Source of the DNA: Syntrophomonadaceae bacterium
GTDB taxonomy: Bacteria > Bacillota > Dethiobacteria > DTU022 > UBA8154
Assembly (NCBI GenBank): GCA_007122565.1
Contig: SKTJ01000288.1
Location: 1 to 5,651 of the forward strand
DNA length: 5,651 bases
Reading direction: 5' to 3'
Shown: in pieces, positions 1 to 4,098 of the stretch
How the letters are laid out: the number at the start of each line of letters is the position of its first letter
Numbering within the stretch: the stretch's first letter is position 1
Program-made: the position numbers and the translations under genes
The notes under the pieces: generated by a model
The model's input: only the letters and a program-made list of their open reading frames with translations
Told to the model about the DNA's origin: nothing
Databases searched by the model: none

Positions 1-120
1 AAATTTCTTCCGATAAAAAGGTGAGTTATTGTAAGTATGATTAACGGTCCACAACAATCTTTCTTTCTGCAATGCAAGCATTTCGTCTTTGCTGGATGGG
101 ATATAATCCTGAATGGCCAA
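1..120 (-). CDS. Phenylacetate-CoA ligase (PaaK)-type acyl-CoA synthetase, N-terminal fragment
   Basis: Only the first 40 codons are inside the window; the gene runs off the left edge. The peptide reads LAIQDYIPSSKDEMLALQKE and continues into a segment with TVNHTYNNSPFYRKKF. The pattern LQ-x-ER-L followed about ten residues later by (T/L)-x-H-x-Y-x-N-x-P-F-Y-R-x-K-F is the N-terminal signature of the PaaK branch of AMP-forming ligases. These cytoplasmic enzymes convert an aryl or aryl-acetic acid, ATP and CoA into the CoA thioester, AMP and PPi. The start is TTG at 120, chosen because AGGAG (134-130) lies nine bases upstream; a second TTG at 126-124 is too close to that site. PaaK homologues are numerous in anaerobes and differ in substrate, so phenylacetate itself is not implied. 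The gene is divergent from the CT1-ACAD operon, which suggests joint regulation but does not prove a shared pathway. Confidence 0.85.
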   Translation of the reverse strand, partial: MAIQDYIPSSKDEMLALQKERLLWTVNHTYNNSPFYRKKF

Positions 121-122
121 TT

Positions 123-197
123 TCAAACACTCCTAAAAACCATTTTTGTTAAATTCACCCCGGCTACTGTACACAACCACCAATAAGTATAGTCCAC
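123..197 (-). CDS. Possible 24-residue leader ORF ahead of the ligase gene
   Basis: On the minus strand a strong GGAGG (209-205) is followed after seven bases by GTG at 197 (a second GTG sits just before it at 200). The frame encodes (M)DYTYWWLCTVAG, then VNLTKMVFRSV, and ends in TGA at 125-123, two bases before the ligase TTG. Noteworthy are two Tyr and two adjacent Trp codons within the first six. Short ORFs with clustered codons for one amino-acid class, ending at the next ribosome binding site, are typical of leader peptides or translational coupling. Against it: the ORF is short, no homologue is recognised, and nothing downstream of it forms an evident terminator. The excellent ribosome binding site and the stop position are seen in the sequence; the regulatory role is inferred. 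Confidence 0.35.
   Translation of the reverse strand: MDYTYWWLCTVAGVNLTKMVFRSV
128..134 (-). promoter_or_regulatory. Ribosome binding site of the PaaK-type ligase
   Basis: AGGAGTG on the minus strand, with nine bases between GGAG and the TTG at 120. It fixes a non-ATG start; no in-frame ATG lies closer than codon 14. The site sits inside the 3' end of the short upstream ORF (123-197), so ribosomes translating that ORF would pass over it. Confidence 0.7.
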
Positions 198-268
198 CAC
201 CTTTCCTCCAAATTATAAACAACACCCTGGTGAGGCCTTATGAAAAACAATTATGTTAGAAAGAAATA

Positions 269-315
269 AATTTATTGTTATTTATATTAATGCTTTTAGA
301 TTAATACAATAAATT
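269..315. repeat. AT-rich inverted repeat with nested ATTAAT pair
   Basis: AATTTATTGT (269-278) and ACAATAAATT (306-315) are perfect ten-base inverted repeats. Inside them ATTAAT occurs at 286-291 and 300-305, able to pair across an eight-base loop. It abuts a possible minus-strand -10 element at 316-321. Such dyads can be operators, but in a region this AT-rich they also arise by chance. Confidence 0.4.
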
Positions 316-345
316 ATTATATTAATTCTACTAATTGTATGTCTG
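316..345 (-). promoter_or_regulatory. Possible promoter for the leader ORF and ligase gene
   Basis: Read on the minus strand there is a perfect TATAAT (321-316) and, 18 bases upstream, CAGACA (345-340), four of six matches to the -35 consensus. Transcription would begin near 309 and give a leader of about 190 nt covering the short ORF at 123-197. The surrounding sequence is so AT-rich that other -10-like hexamers exist. One at 217-212 is perfect but lies too close to the leader ORF's ribosome binding site to serve it. Confidence 0.3.
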
Positions 346-408
346 TTCCTGCCAAGTTAGTAAATATTAAAATAAAAATTTCACAAAACCTATAAAGAAA
401 TATGAGTG

Positions 409-451
409 GTATTCACCCAAATGACCGGACTTTCCATAATTGGTGAATTAC
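409..451. repeat. Imperfect dyad ATTCACC / GGTGAAT, possible operator
   Basis: ATTCACC (411-417) is inverted as GGTGAAT (442-448). The outer flanks GT and AC extend the match with one base skipped. The 24-base interior partly continues the symmetry (CCAAAT against AATTGG). The same heptamer occurs at 153-159 and 3718-3724, both intergenic. A dimeric repressor site is a reasonable reading, but the regulator is not in the window. Confidence 0.3.
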
Positions 452-561
452 TCCTGCAAAAGACATCAAAAACTATTCCTTTTAGCAAGTCGCTCTGAGA
501 TTTAAGAATTCTTCACCTGTGTAATAATTCCTTGTTGTTTATATTTCCAAGACAAATTTTT

Positions 562-654
562 GCCCGCAAGAGGTTCGGGCCTTGTTTATTGCTTATAAAA
601 ACGTTGTTTCGTGTTATCATTAGGGGACAACGCGAGCGGGCACACCAGACCCGC
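562..654 (+). other. Cluster of GC-rich inverted repeats, possible structured RNA
   Basis: Three pairs can form. GCCCG (562-566) pairs with CGGGC (576-580), CGTTGT (602-607) with ACAACG (627-632), and GCGGG (636-640) with CCCGC (650-654), the last followed by CCCTTTT. In addition GCCCGC at 562-567 is the exact complement of GCGGGC at 636-641, so an alternative long-range fold competes with the local hairpins. No promoter of good quality lies just upstream, and I cannot match the region to a known RNA family. It could be a small RNA ending near 661 or simply a set of binding sites. Confidence 0.25.
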
Positions 655-741
655 CCCTTTTACGAACTTTGGACTTTGGAACTTCGCCTTTAACTGTTTT
701 CTGTAAAGGAGAGTTACCAAAGGGAATGATTGTTTTTGATG

Positions 742-770
742 ATGACTACTAGAGGGGATTATGGTATAAT
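742..770 (+). promoter_or_regulatory. Sigma-A promoter of the CT1-ACAD operon
   Basis: A perfect TATAAT (765-770) is preceded by TG at the extended -10 position (762-763). ATGACT (742-747), four of six matches to TTGACA, lies exactly 17 bases upstream. The predicted start is near 777, giving a leader of about 86 nt. GGTA-TAAT-TACC (763-774) is a small dyad centred on the -10 box and could be an operator half-site pair. Confidence 0.7.
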
Positions 771-847
771 TACCGAACTAATTCCCGGAAAAACTGGCAA
801 TACCTTTGACAGAGTAAGAATTGCAAGAAAAAACCCACATTTCTAAT

Positions 848-855
848 AAGGAGGG
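848..855 (+). promoter_or_regulatory. Ribosome binding site of CT1
   Basis: AAGGAGGG ends seven bases before ATG at 863. It decides the start in favour of 863 over the upstream in-frame TTG at 821, which has no such site and would add 14 residues unlike the family's N-terminus. Confidence 0.9.
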
Positions 856-862
856 ATTTACC

Positions 863-2419
863 ATGCAGGAACGTATTCAAAGGCTGCGTGAGATCAAACA
901 TGCGGCATCTTTGGGCGGTGGCGAAGCTAAGATCGCCAAAGAGCATGAAAAGGGGAAACTTACGGCCAGGGAAAGAATTAATTTACTTCTGGATCCTAAC
1001 AGCTTTCATGAATTCAACATGTTGATCAAACATAAACTCGGTACACCCGGTGACGGTATCGTGATCGGGCATGGCACAATAGACAACAGAAAGGTGTGCG
1101 TCTATGCCCATGATGCAACCGTATTTGGCGGATCTCAGGGCTATTATCATGGCAGAAAGGTATATAAGATTCATGAAATAGCTCTGGATATGGGCGTGCC
1201 CATAATCGGCCTTAATGATTCGCCCGGAGCACGGGTGATCAGGCCCGAGCTTGCAGGCAGCGATGACCCGTACCGGGTCAGTGATGAAAAGCATGCCGGG
1301 GTGATATTTTACATGAATGCACGTTGCTCCGGGGCCATACCACAGATTTCTGCCATGTTGGGTAATTGCACCGGGGGGTCCGTATATTCACCAGCCCTGA
1401 CCGACTTTATATACATGGTGGATAACCTGTCCCATATGTTTATCACAGGTCCGCGCGTGATCAAGTCCGTACTGGGCGAGGAGATAAGCATGGAGGACTT
1501 AGGAGGGGCAAAAGTCCATTGTCAGATGACAGGTGTTGCTGATTTCAGAGTCAAAAATGAAGCCGATTGTATGCAGGAAATACGAAGACTCCTGTCTTAT
1601 CTTCCCTCAAATTGGAGAGAAAAACCGCCTCACAAGGACACTGGAGATTCCCCCGATCGCTTTGCAGAGACACTGGAGAATATCGTACCGGAACAACCTA
1701 CCAAGGGGTATGATATGCACCTCGTGATCAGTGATATTGTGGACGGAGGCGAATTTCTAGAGGTCAAGCCTGAATTTGCCCGTGAGATAATCGTCGGCTT
1801 CGCAAGACTGGAAGGTAATACTGTTGGTATTGTAGCTAATCAGCCCAAGGTGCTGGCAGGCTGTATGAGTGTTGACAGCTCTGACAAACAGGCACGATTT
1901 ATCCGCTTCTGTGATGCTTTCAATATTCCAATCATACTCCTTGTAGATTCTCCGGGGTATTTGCCCGGCAAAAGCCAGGAATATTCGGGAATTATCAGAC
2001 ATGGGGCAAAGGTGCTTTACGCTCTGTCAGAAGCAACTGTACCGAAGATTGCTATCCTGATGCGAAAGGTATACGGCGGAGCAGCTCTTGGTATGGGTAT
2101 ATTACCCGGATTCGGAACAGACCTGATTTTTGCCTGGCCCACTGCCGAAGTTGGCGCCATGGGAGCCGAACAGGCTGTGGCATTATTCTATGGCAAAGAG
2201 ATCAAAGATGCTCCTGATCCTGAAGCCTTCAAGTCTCAGAAGGTTCAGGAATACAAAACTCATTATGCCGATCCCCTGGCCCTGGCATCAGAAGTGACAT
2301 ATATACTGGACATCATTGAACCGAGAGAGACCAGACGAACGCTCATTCAGTCTCTCAGGCTTGTACAAAGTAAAAAAATTGAAACGGTTCCGAAGCGGCA
2401 TGGAAATATCCCCCTCTAG
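863..2419 (+). CDS. Biotin-dependent acyl-CoA carboxyltransferase subunit (PccB/MmdA family), CT1
   Basis: This 518-residue protein has the usual length of propionyl-CoA carboxylase beta and methylmalonyl-CoA decarboxylase alpha subunits. The family moves CO2 between carboxybiotin on a carrier protein and an acyl-CoA, in the cytoplasm or attached to a membrane decarboxylase. The N-terminal crotonase-like half (about 20-255) contains GKLTARERI, the first oxyanion-hole motif CTGG (Gly171-Gly172) and YSPALTDF. The C-terminal half (about 270-500) contains VANQPKVLAGC, DSPGYLPG, the second oxyanion motif YGGA (Gly406-Ala407) and AWPTAEVGAMGAE, ending in HGNIPL. Two oddities are visible. The usual S-G-G-A-R is SPGAR (Pro121), and roughly ten extra residues follow it (about 125-145). 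The residue aligned with Asp422 of Streptomyces PccB, a substrate-selecting position, is Leu409. The gene is first in an operon with the ACAD. Carboxylase and decarboxylase roles cannot be separated by sequence alone, and no biotin carboxylase or carrier gene is present here. Confidence 0.93.
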   Translation: MQERIQRLREIKHAASLGGGEAKIAKEHEKGKLTARERINLLLDPNSFHEFNMLIKHKLGTPGDGIVIGHGTIDNRKVCVYAHDATVFGGSQGYYHGRKVYKIHEIALDMGVPIIGLNDSPGARVIRPELAGSDDPYRVSDEKHAGVIFYMNARCSGAIPQISAMLGNCTGGSVYSPALTDFIYMVDNLSHMFITGPRVIKSVLGEEISMEDLGGAKVHCQMTGVADFRVKNEADCMQEIRRLLSYLPSNWREKPPHKDTGDSPDRFAETLENIVPEQPTKGYDMHLVISDIVDGGEFLEVKPEFAREIIVGFARLEGNTVGIVANQPKVLAGCMSVDSSDKQARFIRFCDAFNIPIILLVDSPGYLPGKSQEYSGIIRHGAKVLYALSEATVPKIAILMRKVYGGAALGMGILPGFGTDLIFAWPTAEVGAMGAEQAVALFYGKEIKDAPDPEAFKSQKVQEYKTHYADPLALASEVTYILDIIEPRETRRTLIQSLRLVQSKKIETVPKRHGNIPL

Positions 2420-2436
2420 AACCAAACATCATATTT

Positions 2437-2462
2437 TATACCACTGAGGATGAGATGGTATA
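2437..2462 (+). other. Hairpin between CT1 and the acyl-CoA dehydrogenase gene
   Basis: TATACCA (2437-2443) and TGGTATA (2456-2462) form a seven-base stem with a 12-base loop in the 64-base gap between the two genes. No T-run follows, so it is not a terminator. It may stabilise or process the operon mRNA, or be incidental. It ends just before the ribosome binding site AAGGAG (2469-2474) of the next gene. Confidence 0.35.
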
Positions 2463-2483
2463 TCTTGGAAGGAGAATATCCAA

Positions 2484-3635
2484 ATGAATTTTAATCTGAC
2501 TGAAGAACAAAAGATGCTCCAGGATAATGCAAGAAATTTTGCAATAAATGAGATGTTGCCCACAATTCAGGAGTTTGAGGAGCAGCGCAAGGTAAACCAT
2601 GATCTTACAAAAAAAATGGGCGAATTGGGGATGCTGGGAATACATATTCCGGAGCAATACGGCGGTTCAGGCTATGACTATACTGCAGCGGCTATCGTAT
2701 GGGAACAACTAAGCTATGTAAGCTGGTCCCAGACCCTCAGTGCTTTAGGGCACGGCGTGCTAGCCGCAACGATCCTTAATATGGGCGCAAGCGAAGAGCA
2801 AAAGCAAAAATATCTCCCCCCCCTGTGTAGAGGAGAATCAATTATCGCTGTGGGAGCAGTAGAGCCTAACACAGGCAGCGATGCGGGAGCTCTGGAAACC
2901 AAAGCTGAACTGGTGGGAGATGAATGGGTCATCAATGGCACAAAAAACTTTATCACCTCCGGCGGTATAGCAGATACAGTCCTGGTACTATGCCAAACGG
3001 ATAATAGTTTGGGATGGAAGGGTATTGCTCTGATTGCGGTTGATACCAATACCCCTGGTTTTTCGAGCCATCCTGTCAAAATGGTCGGTGACCTGGCTGG
3101 GGACATGTGTAATCTTGCTTTCCTCGATTGCCGGGTGCCCAGGGAAAACCTCATAAACAAGATCGGACGGGGCCTTCACACCACGCTTAGGGGAATTGAT
3201 ACGGCCCGTCTTTTTATCTCTGCCGGAGCAATTGGGATGACACAATGCTGCCTGGATGCCTCCATAAAATATGCAAAAGAACGTTCCCAATTTGGAAAGC
3301 CCATCGGCTCATTCCAGATGATCCAGGATACCATAGCAAGTCTGGCCGCGCAGCTCATGGCAGTCCGCTGGCAGGTATATTATGCTGCTGACTTGAAAAG
3401 CAAGAATCTTCCTCATGGCAAAGAACTTTCAGCTGCCAAGATCCTGGCAAGTGACCTGGCTGTAAAAGCTTCAGAGCAAGCCATTCGTGTACACGGAGCC
3501 TATGGCTGTACCGATGATTATCCCGTAGCAAGGCACTATCGTGATTCAATCCTGACTACTATTCTTGGGGGCACCAGGGAGATGCACATATTGACGATAG
3601 GCCGTGAGTTGTTGAACCTTGATGCCATGTCATGA
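2484..3635 (+). CDS. Acyl-CoA dehydrogenase family flavoprotein lacking both usual catalytic glutamates
   Basis: This 383-residue protein has the standard length and order of the family. The N-terminal helical domain starts MNFNLTEEQ. The beta domain contains AVGAVEPNTGSD (Glu127 to Asp133). The C-terminal helical domain has RSQFGKPIGSFQ (Arg267, FAD-binding) and HGAYGCTDDYPVARHYRD. Such enzymes oxidise acyl-CoA to enoyl-CoA with FAD and pass electrons to electron-transfer flavoprotein. The catalytic base of most members is the Glu of the EGT motif; here that motif is GGT (Gly362). In isovaleryl- and long-chain acyl-CoA dehydrogenases the base is instead a Glu just before an Arg in an earlier helix; here that position is Ala241, before Arg242. 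The arginine that binds the distal carboxylate in glutaryl-CoA dehydrogenase (human Arg94) aligns with Thr84, so that substrate is not supported. The ATG has AAGGAG nine bases upstream. The gene is co-transcribed with CT1. Family membership is firm; substrate and reaction are open. Confidence 0.93.
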   Translation: MNFNLTEEQKMLQDNARNFAINEMLPTIQEFEEQRKVNHDLTKKMGELGMLGIHIPEQYGGSGYDYTAAAIVWEQLSYVSWSQTLSALGHGVLAATILNMGASEEQKQKYLPPLCRGESIIAVGAVEPNTGSDAGALETKAELVGDEWVINGTKNFITSGGIADTVLVLCQTDNSLGWKGIALIAVDTNTPGFSSHPVKMVGDLAGDMCNLAFLDCRVPRENLINKIGRGLHTTLRGIDTARLFISAGAIGMTQCCLDASIKYAKERSQFGKPIGSFQMIQDTIASLAAQLMAVRWQVYYAADLKSKNLPHGKELSAAKILASDLAVKASEQAIRVHGAYGCTDDYPVARHYRDSILTTILGGTREMHILTIGRELLNLDAMS

Positions 3636-3645
3636 TTGTTGGTAC

Positions 3646-3664
3646 GGTAGGGACAAGCCCTATT
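3646..3664 (+). terminator. Weak hairpin directly after the acyl-CoA dehydrogenase gene
   Basis: GGTAGGG (3646-3652) pairs with CCCTATT (3658-3664, two G-U pairs) across a five-base loop, starting ten bases after the stop codon. Only four Ts follow the stem region, so termination would be partial. It could also protect the 3' end of the mRNA. Confidence 0.35.
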
Positions 3665-3670
3665 TTAAAC

Positions 3671-3705
3671 ATCCCCTAATACATAACCTTATCACCATAG
3701 GGGGT
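3671..3705 (+). other. Second hairpin downstream of the operon
   Basis: ATCCCCTA (3671-3678) pairs with TAGGGGGT (3698-3705), eight pairs including one G-U, with a 19-base loop. It has no T-run. It lies between the weak hairpin at 3646 and the terminator at 3730 and may be a 3' stabilising element. Confidence 0.35.
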
Positions 3706-3729
3706 ATCATGCAAAGAATTCACCATTTC

Positions 3730-3762
3730 GCTTGTCTGCAGAAACCAGGCAGGCTTTTTTTT
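3730..3762 (+). terminator. Intrinsic terminator of the CT1-ACAD operon
   Basis: GCTTGTCTG (3730-3738) pairs with CAGGCAGGC (3746-3754) to give nine pairs (two G-U) around a seven-base loop, and eight Ts follow immediately (3755-3762). It lies 95 bases after the dehydrogenase stop and separates this operon from CT2, which has its own promoter. Confidence 0.85.
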
Positions 3763-3844
3763 CATCTAATGGGGGACATATCTGATTATAAATGAATTGT
3801 AACTGCGCAAAAAATCAGATTTTGGAATACAGGATTTACGTCCC

Positions 3845-3903
3845 ATTGTGACAATTGACTTTAGAAATTGACAGCGGTATAATGTTTTCAACTTGGGACA
3901 ATT
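3845..3903. promoter_or_regulatory. Possible operator pair flanking the CT2 promoter
   Basis: TTGTGACAATT (3846-3856) and TTGGGACAATT (3893-3903) are direct repeats differing at one base, 47 bases apart. The first is the core of a perfect palindrome ATTGT-G-ACAAT (3845-3855) and touches the -35 box. The second lies just after the predicted transcription start. Two copies bracketing a promoter are what a looping or cooperative repressor would use. No regulator gene is in the window. Confidence 0.35.
3855..3883 (+). promoter_or_regulatory. Sigma-A promoter of CT2
   Basis: TTGACT (3855-3860), 17 bases, then a perfect TATAAT (3878-3883). This is the best promoter in the window and lies downstream of the operon terminator. 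The predicted start near 3890 yields a leader of about 209 nt. A second TTGACA at 3868-3873 is too close to the -10 box to be its partner. Confidence 0.8.
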
Positions 3904-3960
3904 CAGGGAAAAGCCTTGCTAACTGAAAACTCTCCATTTATAAAACAGAAAATAACCATT

Positions 3961-4095
3961 TAAATATCATATTAACTGCTATCTAACAGGAGGCTTCATT
4001 AGCTCCTGTTGTGATATTTGCCAGTTAGTGATGCGCCTGCGCGTCTTACTAACCCGGCGTTAATAATTTTACTATCAGAGAGAACAGGAGGAAGG
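3961..4095 (+). promoter_or_regulatory. Candidate RNA switch in the CT2 leader (unrecognised class)
   Basis: The leader can fold in competing ways. AAATATCA (3962-3969) pairs with TGATATTT (4012-4019). Inside it AACAGGAG (3985-3992) pairs with CTCCTGTT (4003-4010). TAACTG (3973-3978), in the bulge, is complementary to CAGTTA (4022-4027), which lies just outside the outer stem, so an H-type pseudoknot is possible. That segment overlaps GTTAGT (4024-4029), which can instead pair with ACTAAC (4048-4053), with GATGCG (4030-4035) and CGCGTC (4040-4045) stacked inside it. CTCCTGTT is also perfectly complementary to the CT2 ribosome binding site AACAGGAG (4083-4090). The upstream AACAGGAG is therefore a decoy copy competing for the same anti-Shine-Dalgarno octamer. 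There is no T-run, so translational control fits best. Pairings are read from the sequence; switching is inferred. I do not recognise a known riboswitch consensus. Confidence 0.5.
4086..4095 (+). promoter_or_regulatory. Ribosome binding site of CT2
   Basis: AGGAGGAAGG; the AGGAGG core ends seven bases before the TTG at 4099 and decides that non-ATG start. The first in-frame ATG lies deep inside the conserved N-terminal region (codon 58), so it cannot be the start. Confidence 0.85.
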
Positions 4096-4098
4096 TTA

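Larger units (their letters stand above)
121..862. other. Long divergent intergenic region (about 740 bases)
   Basis: Between the ligase start at 120 and the CT1 start at 863 I see no protein-coding gene beyond the possible leader ORF at 123-197. The stretch from about 240 to 400 is very AT-rich and contains a possible minus-strand promoter and a hairpin-forming dyad. Bases 400-520 hold a GTGAAT/ATTCAC dyad and a ten-base palindrome AAGAATTCTT (504-513). Bases 555-660 hold several GC-rich inverted repeats. The CT1 promoter lies at 742-770. From 660 to 740 there is only a short repeated ACTTTGG (666-679 region) of unknown meaning. The size and the density of dyads suggest one or more regulator binding sites or a small RNA. 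Confidence 0.6.

Noticed and set aside
806..811. TTGACA as a -35 box for CT1
   Set aside because: No -10-like hexamer lies 16 to 18 bases downstream, and the region there is the start of the CT1 ribosome-binding area.
821..862. TTG at 821 as the start of CT1
   Set aside because: It has no ribosome binding site and adds 14 residues unlike the family; ATG at 863 has AAGGAGGG at ideal spacing.
121..862. T-box or other known riboswitch, CRISPR array or insertion sequence in the large intergenic region
   Set aside because: No T-box motif, regular repeat-spacer pattern, transposase fragment or terminal inverted repeat is visible.
2484..3635. Calling the dehydrogenase glutaryl-CoA dehydrogenase because it neighbours a carboxyltransferase
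   Set aside because: The carboxylate-binding Arg of that enzyme aligns with Thr84 and the usual catalytic Glu is Gly362.
3709..3795. 28-codon ORF starting at ATG 3709
   Set aside because: It runs straight through the intrinsic terminator at 3730-3762, and its composition follows that hairpin and T-run.
3998..4063. Leader ORF with an ATT start after the decoy AGGAGG, containing three Cys codons
   Set aside because: ATT is a very rare start and the spacing is only four bases; the upstream AGGAGG is better explained as the partner of CTCCTGTT.
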